DNA of 32,814 nucleotides from Lachnospiraceae bacterium (GCA_015056725.1 SVFS01000025.1:1-32814), one strand, 5' to 3'; shown: positions 23,776 to 32,119, counted from the first letter of the stretch. Program-made: numbers and translations. The notes: generated from the sequence alone by a model not told the origin.

Positions 23776-26022
23776 ATGAAATACATCTTTTCCTATACAT
23801 TATTTGCATTCGGCATTTCGGCCTTCAGTCTATTTATAAAATATTTCTTTTCGAAAGATAAAAAGGGCTTCGCACATAATACGTTGTCTCTGTTATGTTT
23901 AGGTAGTGCTATTTGGAGCTTTGGTTTCTCTGCACTTTTTATGCAAACAAATCCTGACATTGCTTATCTTTGTCGTGCCATTGGAATGGTCGGTGTTTTC
24001 ATCTATCTGATCACCGGTCAGATGATGGTTTGCTATCTGTCCCCACTTAACGCAAAAATCAAAAAAACCTTGAATGGAATTTCTTTGACCGGAATTGTCG
24101 TTTGGTTAATGACATGTAAGCGTGATGAAGTTGTTTTTTTCATGGATAACGACATGATGTCTTATTCTTTTCAGCCCGGTCTGTTTTCCACAATCTATAC
24201 ACTTTATACTATATTAGTCTCATTAACCATCTTTCTTGTTTCTGTACATATGGTAATTCGTGCACCGCTCAAACGCAACAAAGCGTTTGGACGCCATCTG
24301 ATTGCCGCTGTTATTTGTATGACCATCGGAATGGTATTTGATACGGTTCTTCCTCTTCTGGGAAAATCCGCATTCCCTGGAAGTACCATGACACAGTATG
24401 TCGGAATGCTTGTTATCTGCAACGCAGTTAACGTCCTTGACCGTTCTGATATCAATATCGGCAATATGTCTTTATTCATATATAATTCTCTGTCTATGCC
24501 GATTCTTGTATATGATGATGAACCACAAATTAAAATTATGAATGACTGCTCTTCTATTTTCTTTGGTGAATATAGAGAGCTTTCCAATATTTCAAAGCTT
24601 CCTATCAGCAAGCTTTTTGATGTGGATGAAAACAAAGTATTTTCTTTTGAAGGAAGTGTTCAAAGCATTACTGCAACCTGTCGCAACAACCAGATTCCTT
24701 GTGAACTTTCCATCAGTAAAATCCATGACTCCTATGGCGATTTAATCGGATATATTATTCTTATTAAAGACTTGTCCGAACAAATTAAAGCAATGCATCG
24801 CCTGGAAGAAGCAAAAGAAGATGCTGAAACTGCAAACAAAACCAAATCTACGTTCCTTGCAAATATGTCTCATGAAATCCGTACTCCAATGAATGCTATT
24901 ATTGGATTGTCCGAATTGGTTCTTAACATGAATCTTGATGCACAGGTACGAGAATATATTTCCGACATCAAAACCTCTTCGAAAAATCTGCTTGCGATTA
25001 TCAACGATATTCTGGATATTTCCAGGTTGGAATCCGGAAAAGCCGAAGTTATCTGTGGTCCTTATTACTCCGCAAGCATTATCCGGGATATCCGTACCAT
25101 CATTAATACGCAGGCACAGAAAAAAGGTCTGGACTTTATTATGGATTTAGACCCTCGTATTCCTGATAAATTGTACGGCGACAAAGTCCGTATTCGTGGT
25201 GTCCTGATTAACCTGTTAAACAATGCCGTAAAATATACGCAGGAAGGTTCCATTACCTTCTCCATACGTGTACTGAGTATTTCCAAAGACAATGTACGCT
25301 TAGAATACACTATTGCGGATACCGGCATTGGTATCAAAGACGAAGAGCTTGATACGATTTTTGACAGTTTCTCACAAGTAAACCGTAAAATCAATCGTAG
25401 CGTAGAAGGTACAGGTCTTGGACTTTCTATCGTACAAGGCTACGTTAAGTTAATGGGCGGTGAGATTTCTGTAACCAGCACCTATGGAAAAGGCTCTGTA
25501 TTCTCTGTCATTTTAGAGCAAAAGATTATGGATTCCGCTTCCATTCACAACATTGAATCTCTTACAGATACAACCGTTGATGAATTTTCGCTTGGTTCCT
25601 TAAAGATTCGTGATATAAAAGCATTAGTTGTAGATGATAACAGAATGAATCTCAAAGTATCCGGTCGAAGCATTGAACATTACGGTGTATCCGTTGATAC
25701 TGCACCAAGCGGTGCCGATGCAATTAAGCTCTGTCAGGAAAAGAACTATGATATCATATTTATGGATCAAATGATGCCCGGCATGGACGGTGTAGAAGCC
25801 ATGAAACGAATCCGTCGCATCTCTCCATTCTATGATTACGGCGGCGAATGTAAAATCGTTGTTCTGACTGCAAATGCTATCAATGGCATGCGGGAACAGC
25901 TTACCGGTGTCGGTTTTGACGATTACTTAGGAAAACCAATCAACTTCACACAGCTGGAAAGCATTTTCCGCAAATTCGTTCCTGTTGAAAAAATAGTATA
26001 CGAACCGGAAGAAAAAGAATAA
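23776..26022 (+). CDS. Hybrid sensor histidine kinase with 7TM sensor and receiver domain
   Basis: A 748-residue membrane protein. About residues 1-220 hold seven hydrophobic helices resembling the histidine-kinase 7TM region. A PAS-like domain (about 235-335: MPILVYDDEPQIKIMNDCSS) follows. The HisKA domain has the phosphorylated His366 in FLANMSHEIRTPMN. The ATPase domain shows LINLLNNAVKYTQEGS, ADTGIGIKDEE and EGTGLGLSIVQGYV. A receiver domain has phospho-acceptor Asp664 in FMDQMMPGMDG. There is no HPt domain and no response regulator beside it, so its partner is unlinked. The start is ATG 23776 behind GGAAGGTG; an upstream TTG is not used. It ends at a strong terminator. Confidence 0.93.
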   Translation: MKYIFSYTLFAFGISAFSLFIKYFFSKDKKGFAHNTLSLLCLGSAIWSFGFSALFMQTNPDIAYLCRAIGMVGVFIYLITGQMMVCYLSPLNAKIKKTLNGISLTGIVVWLMTCKRDEVVFFMDNDMMSYSFQPGLFSTIYTLYTILVSLTIFLVSVHMVIRAPLKRNKAFGRHLIAAVICMTIGMVFDTVLPLLGKSAFPGSTMTQYVGMLVICNAVNVLDRSDINIGNMSLFIYNSLSMPILVYDDEPQIKIMNDCSSIFFGEYRELSNISKLPISKLFDVDENKVFSFEGSVQSITATCRNNQIPCELSISKIHDSYGDLIGYIILIKDLSEQIKAMHRLEEAKEDAETANKTKSTFLANMSHEIRTPMNAIIGLSELVLNMNLDAQVREYISDIKTSSKNLLAIINDILDISRLESGKAEVICGPYYSASIIRDIRTIINTQAQKKGLDFIMDLDPRIPDKLYGDKVRIRGVLINLLNNAVKYTQEGSITFSIRVLSISKDNVRLEYTIADTGIGIKDEELDTIFDSFSQVNRKINRSVEGTGLGLSIVQGYVKLMGGEISVTSTYGKGSVFSVILEQKIMDSASIHNIESLTDTTVDEFSLGSLKIRDIKALVVDDNRMNLKVSGRSIEHYGVSVDTAPSGADAIKLCQEKNYDIIFMDQMMPGMDGVEAMKRIRRISPFYDYGGECKIVVLTANAINGMREQLTGVGFDDYLGKPINFTQLESIFRKFVPVEKIVYEPEEKE

Positions 26023-26035
26023 TTCCCAAAATAGC

Positions 26036-26073
26036 AAAGGCAACTTCTGTATGTACTGCAGAAGTTGCCTTTT
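26036..26073. terminator. Terminator between the kinase and the sigma cluster, possibly two-way
   Basis: AAAGGCAACTTCTG (26036-26049) pairs perfectly with its complement (26060-26073, with a small internal shift), then TTTATATT on the plus strand. On the minus strand the run is broken (TTTGCTATTTT) but could still stop transcripts from the convergent gene ending at 26091. Confidence 0.8.
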
Positions 26074-26090
26074 ATATTGTGTGTTATTGA

Positions 26091-26840
26091 TTACTTTGCA
26101 AGCAAACCAATGAGTTCACTTCTTTTGGATTTTTGTGGCACTACCGGCATCGGTTTTTCCTGAACCGACTTTGGCACATTTTGAGTTGATACTGATTGCG
26201 GTGATGATGTTACCGGCTTTACTGCCGTTGTAGGATTAGCCGTTACTCGCCTGACCGATACCGGTCTTTCCTGTAAATCCCCATAAATCGGATCATAATG
26301 AGCCCGAAGGGTATAATGCAATATTGTCTCCATCAAATAAATCATATTGTCAAAAATAGAATAGATTTGCATACTCCAATATTCATCCTTACTACCTTTG
26401 AAAATGATTTCCAATCCCTGATTCGGGAAGTATTCCAATTTTACAATTCTTTTAAAGTATATTTCTTTCCGATATGTTTCCCCACGCATATATACGCTAA
26501 AATACGTGGAACCTGCAATGACAACCTGTTCTTCATTGTGTACGTTTTTTAATCGCGGATTCCATTTGAAACAACGTAACCCTTTACTAATCCCTCTTTC
26601 ATATACCTGACGTGCCAAATTCTGCCAGTTTGCTTCTCTGTTTATCTGATGAAAAATCCCTCCAAATGTAATTCCATGTCCAAGAAAATGACCTAAATCC
26701 CCCCAGGCTGCCGCATTTGTTATCATACTTCTTACCTTTTTCTTGGAATCATAATTCGGCATCTGAAACAACACTCCGCCTACTCCGTTTAGTACCATAT
26801 TGCGAATTGCACTTTTTTCTTCCTGTGTTATATTTCTCAT
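26091..26840 (-). CDS. Unknown protein with Pro/Ser-rich tail, last gene of the sigma cluster
   Basis: I do not recognise this 249-residue protein. Residues about 1-70 form a Gly/Ala-rich segment (VLNGVGGVLFQMPN; WGDLGHFLGHGITFGGIFHQ), possibly membrane-associated. About 95-180 look like a beta-rich, PH-like domain (VVIAGSTYFSVYMRG, YRKEIYFKRIVKLEYFPNQG, LEIIFKGSKDEYWSM). Residues 195-240 are a low-complexity Pro/Thr/Ser/Val/Gln tail, and the end is SELIGLLAK. No signal peptide is seen. It begins 77 bp after the sigma gene behind a good AAGGAGAT site. A GGAAAC...GTATC-like stretch in that gap could be a promoter for the neighbouring sigma factor, but this is speculative. Confidence 0.8.
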   Translation of the reverse strand: MRNITQEEKSAIRNMVLNGVGGVLFQMPNYDSKKKVRSMITNAAAWGDLGHFLGHGITFGGIFHQINREANWQNLARQVYERGISKGLRCFKWNPRLKNVHNEEQVVIAGSTYFSVYMRGETYRKEIYFKRIVKLEYFPNQGLEIIFKGSKDEYWSMQIYSIFDNMIYLMETILHYTLRAHYDPIYGDLQERPVSVRRVTANPTTAVKPVTSSPQSVSTQNVPKSVQEKPMPVVPQKSKRSELIGLLAK

Positions 26841-26917
26841 GACATATCTCCTTTCGTATCTCGTCCTCTTTTATTATTGGTAAGTGATAGATACTCAAAG
26901 TTTCGTTTCCGTTTTAT

Positions 26918-28681
26918 TTATTGGAAATATTGTTGTAAATTTTCATCGTTAGATAATCGTGTCGCCCAGTCTACCATAGCATCTAAGTAATTCATCAAAT
27001 CTGTAGAGGCGTTGTATAATTTTTTTTGCAATTCCGGCGATATATGTTCTGCTACTAAATTGCCAATTCCTCCACCGCTATTCAACACATTTTCAATGTC
27101 TTGTGCCGTATACTGTGTTAATGCCTGTTTTACCTCTGCAGAAGCATAAACATCTGCCATATCCGATATAATTCGTGTTTCCCACTCAATTAGCGAAACC
27201 AGCTCCGGCATATATACATCTATAAATGTTCCCGACGCATCTACTGCTTCCATTTCCGCATATGCTTCTCCTTGCAGCAGATAGTTTTCCATCTCTGTGA
27301 AATAAGCTGCCATCAACTGATCTACATATGCAAACTGTTCATCTGTCAGTGAATACTCCAGTGCTTCCTGATATCGTAGCATCTGTTCTGCCAATGCGTT
27401 TATAGCCGCAAGGTAATCCGCGTTTAATCCTTCCAAATCAGCTTCGGAAACTCCGAGAAATTCTTGAATTTCAGCCCCCTGTTCTATATCAGAAGATTCT
27501 GAAAGTACTTTTTCTTCCTGTGGTTTAATATTATTTTGTTCTTCTGATTCTTCTAAAATTTCTTCTCTTGTCTGTATTTCTGAAGTTTCATGATATCTTT
27601 CTTGGGCTACATCCGTAACTACTTTTGTCCCACCAACCGTAAGACCAAGGGTTACCACCACAATAGCAATTTTTGCAGCAATTGCTGCACCTGTCCCTGT
27701 GGCAGTAGCTGCCACTGTACTTGCAGTTACTGCGGCTCCCGTGGTCTGGACTGTTCCTGTGGTCACAACTGCAGATGTAGTTGCAGTTGTTCCCGGCGTT
27801 ACTGTTGCAGCCATTTGTGCCTGATACATCGCCTGATTGGACGCATTGGCTGCCGCCTGCTGTGCCTGATACATCGCCTGATTGGACGCATTGGCTGCCG
27901 CCTGCTGGGCCTGATACATTGCAGAGTTTGACGCATTTACTACTGCCTGCTGAGCTGACATCTCTGCCATGCCACCCATAATAAGTCCGGCTTCTGTAAT
28001 GGTACAGGCTTCTGCCTGTGTACGGAACAGCATAAAGAATACAGGGAATGCACCCAGACTGTAGAGCTTGACATTGTTCTTTCTCTCAAACTGTCCTACT
28101 GCCTCTTTAATAGACTTTCTTGCATAATTCAGTCTGCTCTTTATAGTTCCTTCGGAACATTCCATCATGCTTGCAATTTCACCAACAGACATTTCCTCAT
28201 AATAATAGTATTGGACACAAAGCTTCTGCTCTACGGATAAGCCATCCAATATGTCGGCAATAATCCGTTGCTGTTCTGCATTATGGAATACTGTTTCCGG
28301 TATAAACTCTTCGTGGTCATTGATTGCTCTATCAAAAATATCTGCTCCATCTTCATCATCTCCTGACGCTGTTGTCAAAAGCTCTTTGCGATATTTTTGT
28401 ATATGTCTTAATGTCAGATTTGTTGCAATCCTACCACCCCATACATAAAAAGCTCTGGGTTCTTTAAGAGTATGTATCTTATCATAAATCTGTAAATAAG
28501 TTTCTTGTAACAAGTCTTCCGTTGTATGATAATTTTGTACGATATCCCATATGATTTTATAAAAATACTTATAAGACAGGGCATATAGCTGCTCATATCC
28601 TGAGAAGTCACCTTGCATCATCTTGGCAACTTCCGAATATAGTAATTCATCTTTTTCTCTTATGTTTGTTGGTACACCCAT
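26918..28681 (-). CDS. ECF-type sigma factor fused to a transmembrane and external domain
   Basis: The first 200 of 587 residues are a sigma-70 family factor: region 2 (about 25-92: YKIIWDIVQNYHTTEDLLQE) and region 4 (about 145-195: SVGEIASMMECSEGTIKSRL). A hydrophobic stretch follows (LGAFPVFFMLF). Next come three 15-residue repeats around AMYQAQQAAANASNQ (about 242-287), a Thr/Ala-rich linker, a clear transmembrane helix (about 331-352: IAIVVVTLGLTVGG), and about 230 acidic residues, probably outside the membrane. No anti-sigma gene is adjacent; the fused part may take that role. The ATG at 28681 is chosen behind TTGGGAGATAAA. Regulated promoters are unknown. Confidence 0.88.
   Translation of the reverse strand: MGVPTNIREKDELLYSEVAKMMQGDFSGYEQLYALSYKYFYKIIWDIVQNYHTTEDLLQETYLQIYDKIHTLKEPRAFYVWGGRIATNLTLRHIQKYRKELLTTASGDDEDGADIFDRAINDHEEFIPETVFHNAEQQRIIADILDGLSVEQKLCVQYYYYEEMSVGEIASMMECSEGTIKSRLNYARKSIKEAVGQFERKNNVKLYSLGAFPVFFMLFRTQAEACTITEAGLIMGGMAEMSAQQAVVNASNSAMYQAQQAAANASNQAMYQAQQAAANASNQAMYQAQMAATVTPGTTATTSAVVTTGTVQTTGAAVTASTVAATATGTGAAIAAKIAIVVVTLGLTVGGTKVVTDVAQERYHETSEIQTREEILEESEEQNNIKPQEEKVLSESSDIEQGAEIQEFLGVSEADLEGLNADYLAAINALAEQMLRYQEALEYSLTDEQFAYVDQLMAAYFTEMENYLLQGEAYAEMEAVDASGTFIDVYMPELVSLIEWETRIISDMADVYASAEVKQALTQYTAQDIENVLNSGGGIGNLVAEHISPELQKKLYNASTDLMNYLDAMVDWATRLSNDENLQQYFQ
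27820..27954 (-). repeat. Three 45-bp tandem repeats inside the sigma-factor gene
   Basis: Copies at 27820-27864 and 27865-27909 differ by one base; the third, 27910-27954, is degenerate. They encode the 15-residue AMYQAQQAAANASNQ-like units between the sigma domain and the membrane helix. The near-identity of two copies suggests recent slippage or duplication. Confidence 0.9.
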
Positions 28682-28731
28682 TTTATCTCCCAATTCCTAT
28701 CCGTTTCTATTGTCTTGAGTCATTTTTGCTA

Positions 28732-28884
28732 TCATTCACTCATCTGGTTTTCACTGTAAATCTTCTTGTGATACACATATTCCGGTTTCGGTATCTGCAT
28801 ATTCTCTTTTGGAAGCACCATTTCATATACCATGATACGAAATAGTTTCCACAGATTGTTTGTTGGTTCCTTTACACATTCCAT
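28732..28884 (-). CDS. Small protein of 50 residues in the sigma cluster
   Basis: The frame begins MECVKEPTNNLWKLFRIMVY and ends with a basic/aromatic stretch and ENQMSE. There is no clear membrane helix, although WKLFRIMVYEMVL is amphipathic. It starts 11 bp after the stop of the DUF4145-like gene, behind AAAGGAG, and ends 50 bp before the sigma-factor ATG. Its position inside a tight gene series and the strong ribosome site support translation. An ATG four bases upstream is too near the ribosome site. No family is recognised. Because of its position beside a sigma factor, a regulatory role is possible but unproven. Confidence 0.6.
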   Translation of the reverse strand: MECVKEPTNNLWKLFRIMVYEMVLPKENMQIPKPEYVYHKKIYSENQMSE

Positions 28885-28895
28885 ACATGTCTCCT

Positions 28896-29729
28896 TTAGC
28901 GGCAAAACAAAGAGGTTAATATATTACAAATCACTACAGAAATCGTTATCCATACAATTCCAAATACTAGTATTGTTAGTAATGTAAAAGGTACCTGACC
29001 AATGCAATCATATAAAAATGCGGCAAAAACGAATCCTACAAGAAGAGCAACAACCGCAATCAGCACTGCTTTCACTGTAATCATCTTCCCTTTACTTTGT
29101 GCCTTCTCACTCGGTTGAAAATATACATTCTGAATATCTGTATTTGCACTATTCCCACTTGGTATCAGCGAAGCATATGATTGAGATGGAGTTTCTGGAT
29201 GATTTCTCGTCATTTCCACTTCTCTTCCCATTTGTGCAAATTCAGCCATATATTGCTTTGCAAACAAATAACTGACCCGATATAGTGACTCATAAACTTT
29301 AGTTGCATTTTCTTTTTCATTTATATAGCAATCTTTTGCCTGCGTTGCATGAAGCTCCTGGTTGCCCGACATCCGTATAAAATGCATATCTTTTATTGTA
29401 CCTGCCGTTACCAATTCATACTCTTCCATCAGTTTTATTTTGCCAAACAGATTGGAATGATGGTTCTGTTCATTCGGAGATATTCTTTGTAAAATTTCTT
29501 CCACCTTCGCATCTGTTATTTGTCCGGCACGAAACAGCTCATCAATCATCATTTCAAGTGCAGTTCTTGCCATTCCAATTACAGCACGACAGCTTTCTAT
29601 GCGCATCACATATTCTTCTTCTGTTTCACCGGAAACCTCCATATAACCATTTACCATTTGATTTTCTATCCATAAAAGCTTGTTGTATATCTCTTTGTAA
29701 TTTGCCATATGGCCAAAATTGGTTGCCAT
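28896..29729 (-). CDS. DUF4145-like domain protein with two C-terminal membrane helices
   Basis: A 277-residue protein. Residues about 35-160 resemble DUF4145, with CRAVIGMARTALEMMIDELF, GKIKLMEEYELVTAGTIKD and FIRMSGNQELHATQA matching the A-R-x2-LE ... IR-x-x-GN-x-x-H pattern. About 165-205 are a polar linker. Two hydrophobic helices end the protein (VKAVLIAVVALLVGFVFAAF; PFTLLTILVFGIVWITISVV), so the soluble domain is anchored facing the cytoplasm. DUF4145 occurs in restriction and other systems; its activity is unknown. The gene follows the RDD gene by 16 bp and precedes the 50-residue gene by 11. Start ATG is behind GTGAGGAC. Confidence 0.8.
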   Translation of the reverse strand: MATNFGHMANYKEIYNKLLWIENQMVNGYMEVSGETEEEYVMRIESCRAVIGMARTALEMMIDELFRAGQITDAKVEEILQRISPNEQNHHSNLFGKIKLMEEYELVTAGTIKDMHFIRMSGNQELHATQAKDCYINEKENATKVYESLYRVSYLFAKQYMAEFAQMGREVEMTRNHPETPSQSYASLIPSGNSANTDIQNVYFQPSEKAQSKGKMITVKAVLIAVVALLVGFVFAAFLYDCIGQVPFTLLTILVFGIVWITISVVICNILTSLFCR

Positions 29730-29745
29730 TTCATGTCCTCACATT

Positions 29746-30717
29746 CTAGTTGTTTTTTAAGTGTTCAATCGGTATCATCGGCGGTATCACATCAACCGAC
29801 TGCTGCGGCATCGTCGGAACCGGCTGCTGTGGCACCGTCGGAAACTGCTGCTGCGTCACCGTCGGAACCGGCTGTTGTGGCACCGTCGGAACCGGCTGCT
29901 GCGTCACCGTCGGAACCGGCTGCTGCGTCACCGTCGGAACCGGCTGTTGTGGCACCGCTACCCGTTGCGGTAATTGTGCCGCATGATATAATGTATTTCT
30001 ATTTTCAAAAATCCCTCTACAAACTGCTTCTCTCTGTTCTCTTCTTACTACCATACAATCCGAAATCTGATCATAAACTGTTGTATGATTTTTGGTGAAC
30101 AGCAATACTAAAATGTATACGATCCATATCACCCCTGCCATGCCCCAGACAATGGGCATAAAAATCAGACCACTTAGAAGAGCCGGAAACATTTTCAGTA
30201 AGGTTCTTGTCAGAATATCCAGTGTCCTTGCTTTCCGTCCGTCTGTCCTTACAACACACAAACCGACCATTCTTTTTCCCAAGGAAGATTCTCTTTTCCC
30301 ACTTTCTGACAAAAAGAAATACAGAAACGTACCTACCACAAGCAACATCACACTCATATGTACTCCTAAATGGCAAGTTGCCCTGGAAGGTTCTTCCATT
30401 ACAAATCGTAACACCCCATCAGGACTAAATTTGTAATATACGCCTTCTTCTATTTCAAACCATTCATAAGGAAAACCTCCCCACAAAAAGAACCATTGTG
30501 CATAGATACACCAAATGATCCAAACAATACTGCTATCTATCGCATATGCGATAAATCGCTCAAAGAGTTTTGCTCCGCAAAGCTCTTGTGCAATCTGAAC
30601 AGTATTTTTCCTCTTTCTACTATGCGATATTACTGCTGCTATCAGAACAAGCACCGGTAACAATACAATCAGAGTAAGGAACCTCGTATATCCAAACAAA
30701 ACCATAATTACTTCCAT
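29746..30717 (-). CDS. RDD-family membrane protein with Gln/Pro repeat tail
   Basis: A 323-residue protein. One helix at residues about 10-30 (FLTLIVLLPVLVLIAAVIS) is followed by an RDD domain (about 50-205). The domain is named for its Arg-Asp-Asp residues; here ERFIAYAIDSSIVWIIWCIY opens it, with Ala and Asp in the usual places. Two further helices follow (HMSVMLLVVGTFLYFFL; LLSGLIFMPIVWGMAGVIWI). The C-terminal 75 residues are an 8-residue repeat tract, QQPVPTVT, ending in MIPIEHLKNN. The family is thought to include transporters. It has its own strong promoter and is the first gene of the sigma cluster. The ribosome site is GAGGT. Confidence 0.87.
   Translation of the reverse strand: MEVIMVLFGYTRFLTLIVLLPVLVLIAAVISHSRKRKNTVQIAQELCGAKLFERFIAYAIDSSIVWIIWCIYAQWFFLWGGFPYEWFEIEEGVYYKFSPDGVLRFVMEEPSRATCHLGVHMSVMLLVVGTFLYFFLSESGKRESSLGKRMVGLCVVRTDGRKARTLDILTRTLLKMFPALLSGLIFMPIVWGMAGVIWIVYILVLLFTKNHTTVYDQISDCMVVRREQREAVCRGIFENRNTLYHAAQLPQRVAVPQQPVPTVTQQPVPTVTQQPVPTVPQQPVPTVTQQQFPTVPQQPVPTMPQQSVDVIPPMIPIEHLKNN
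29807..29950 (-). repeat. Six 24-bp tandem repeats in the RDD gene
   Basis: Units at 29807, 29831, 29855, 29879, 29903 and 29927 encode QQPVPTVT-type octapeptides. They are nearly identical, including silent positions, which is typical of recent copy-number change. A seventh diverged unit follows. Confidence 0.9.
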
Positions 30718-30754
30718 GTTTTATACCTCATTACATACATTTTATTTTATTGAA

Positions 30755-30783
30755 ATTATACCAAATATCTACATTATCCACAA
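30755..30783 (-). promoter_or_regulatory. Promoter of the RDD/sigma cluster
   Basis: On the minus strand TTGTGG (30778-30783) and TATAAT (30755-30760) are spaced by exactly 17 bp. The start near 30748 leaves a leader of about 30 bases before the RDD gene. It lies between the SH3b-transglutaminase stop and the RDD start, so the cluster is transcribed as its own unit. Confidence 0.7.
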
Positions 30784-30800
30784 TAAAATCCCTCCCACTA

Positions 30801-31928
30801 TTACATCTCTCTTCTGGGGTTCAATTCTGTCTGATAATGATCTTTGGACATTTCTTCATAACTGATTAACAAATACTTATTTGAATTTGTAGAATCATTC
30901 CATGTTACATCCACATAGTAATAATTTCCGTCAATCAGTACTCTGTTCCAGCCATGTCTTCCGGCCTGTCCATTCGAAGTATATCCATAGCCTCTCACAT
31001 AATCTGTAGGGATACCTACCGCATTCATCATACGCTGGTACGCATTTGCATATCCCTGACATACTGCACTTCCATAAGCAAGTGCGTCAAATGCACTGTG
31101 TCTTGTAAGTGAATCATCATATGTAACGGTTTCACACAAATAATCATTGATTGCTATTGCCATCTCCCACTGACTCATTCCTTTATGTACACAACTCATA
31201 ACTGCTATGGTTGTTAATTCATCAATGGAGTATTCCCATTTATGCTCTCTTATCGGAAATCCAAGAGGACCATTTTGAGGTTCCTCAACTACCGGTGCTT
31301 CCACCTCTGCTACTTCAGCTACAGGTACTTCTACCGCAGGTGCTTCCACTGCCGGTACTTCTGCTACGGGTGTTTCTGTTACAGGCACTTCAACTACAGG
31401 TATTTCTACTGCAGGTGCTTCTGTTACAGGCACTTCTACTACCGGCGCTTCCACCGTCGGTGCAGGTGTTTCTGCCACTGCCACCTCTACTGTAGGCTCT
31501 TCTACTGTCACTTCCGCTAACAAAGAATTAGAAATAAAAGCTTTTGCTGCACCGTATTTTACCAAATACCAACCTGTATCAGCTTGTCCCACAACTTCTA
31601 CAATTGTGTCCTTCTCTAACTGCCCGATAATATTATACTCTGTAGACGGACCACTGCGTACATTACTGTCCGTTGTTACACGCATGCTATCTGTTAACAC
31701 TGTTACATTAAAACCATAGCTCTTATAACGTTCTTCTAAAGAGTTTTCTTCCTTCTTTTCTTCAACCGTTTCTTCTTTTTCTGTAACAACAGGTAGCTCC
31801 GTTTCTTTTACAGGCTCTGCATGCTTTACGTATGCCGTTACATCATTCATTCCGATAGCAGACATCATTAGTACTACTGTCAGAACAACTATCATTATTT
31901 TCTTTAACCAATCATTTTTTTCTCTCAT
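30801..31928 (-). CDS. Secreted SH3b-transglutaminase-like protein
   Basis: A 375-residue exported protein. The N-terminus has a basic start and hydrophobic core (KKIMIVVLTVVLMMSAIG), a signal peptide or anchor. About residues 75-140 form a bacterial SH3 domain (NVRSGPSTEYNIIGQLEKDT), which usually binds cell wall. A Val/Glu/Pro spacer of 5-residue units follows (about 159-217). The C-terminus is a transglutaminase-like domain with catalytic Cys290 (AVCQGYANAY), His325 (GRHGWNRV) and Asp340 (YVDVTWND). Such proteins may process or crosslink cell-wall or peptide substrates. I use the ATG at 31928 behind GAGGTAAAGAGC; upstream in-frame starts lack a ribosome site. No clear promoter is seen in the 100 bp before it. 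Confidence 0.9.
   Translation of the reverse strand: MREKNDWLKKIMIVVLTVVLMMSAIGMNDVTAYVKHAEPVKETELPVVTEKEETVEEKKEENSLEERYKSYGFNVTVLTDSMRVTTDSNVRSGPSTEYNIIGQLEKDTIVEVVGQADTGWYLVKYGAAKAFISNSLLAEVTVEEPTVEVAVAETPAPTVEAPVVEVPVTEAPAVEIPVVEVPVTETPVAEVPAVEAPAVEVPVAEVAEVEAPVVEEPQNGPLGFPIREHKWEYSIDELTTIAVMSCVHKGMSQWEMAIAINDYLCETVTYDDSLTRHSAFDALAYGSAVCQGYANAYQRMMNAVGIPTDYVRGYGYTSNGQAGRHGWNRVLIDGNYYYVDVTWNDSTNSNKYLLISYEEMSKDHYQTELNPRREM
31278..31454 (-). repeat. 15-bp periodic tract encoding VEVPV-type pentapeptides
   Basis: About twelve 5-residue units (VEAPV, VEVPV, TEAPA, VEIPV, TETPV, AEVPA and variants) form a stiff spacer between the SH3b and transglutaminase domains. The units have diverged more than those of the two tracts nearby. 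Confidence 0.8.
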
Positions 31929-32025
31929 GCTCTTTACCTCTTTCCCAATCGTTTCAAAAAACATTTCTTTTTCTCTGTTTCTGGGCGATAGATACATGAG
32001 GTTTTAAATCGGTTTTATTTTTTTG

Positions 32026-32082
32026 AAAAAAAAATCCTCCTTTTTATCAAACAAACTTTTTGTTGACAAAAAGGGGGATTTT
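32026..32082 (-). terminator. Terminator after the ACT-domain gene
   Basis: AAAATCCTCCTTTTT (32031-32045) pairs with AAAAAGGGGGATTTT (32068-32082), one mismatch in the DNA, with an inner CAAACAA/TTGTTG pair. On the minus strand it is followed by nine T residues. It ends the paaK-ACT transcript and isolates the SH3b gene. Confidence 0.8.
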
Positions 32083-32119
32083 CACTCATTTAAACGATAC
32101 AATTTCTTATAGACTTTGC

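Noticed and set aside
26841-26917. ECF-type autoregulated promoter (GGAAAC ... GTATC) before the 26091-26840 gene
   Set aside because: The spacing and -10 are not convincing and no second copy was found before the other genes of the cluster.
27590-27981. Plus-strand Cys-rich open frames over the sigma-gene repeats
   Set aside because: They are antisense shadows of the 45-bp repeats and Thr/Ala linker; they have no ribosome site or promoter.
29807-29950. Possible CRISPR array
   Set aside because: Units are contiguous 24-bp coding repeats with no spacers, inside a reading frame. The 45-bp and 15-bp tracts are excluded for the same reason.
29750-30098. Plus-strand repetitive open frames (GTGCCGTVG, EPAAASPS units)
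   Set aside because: They are reverse-strand readings of the QQPVPTVT repeat tract of the RDD gene.
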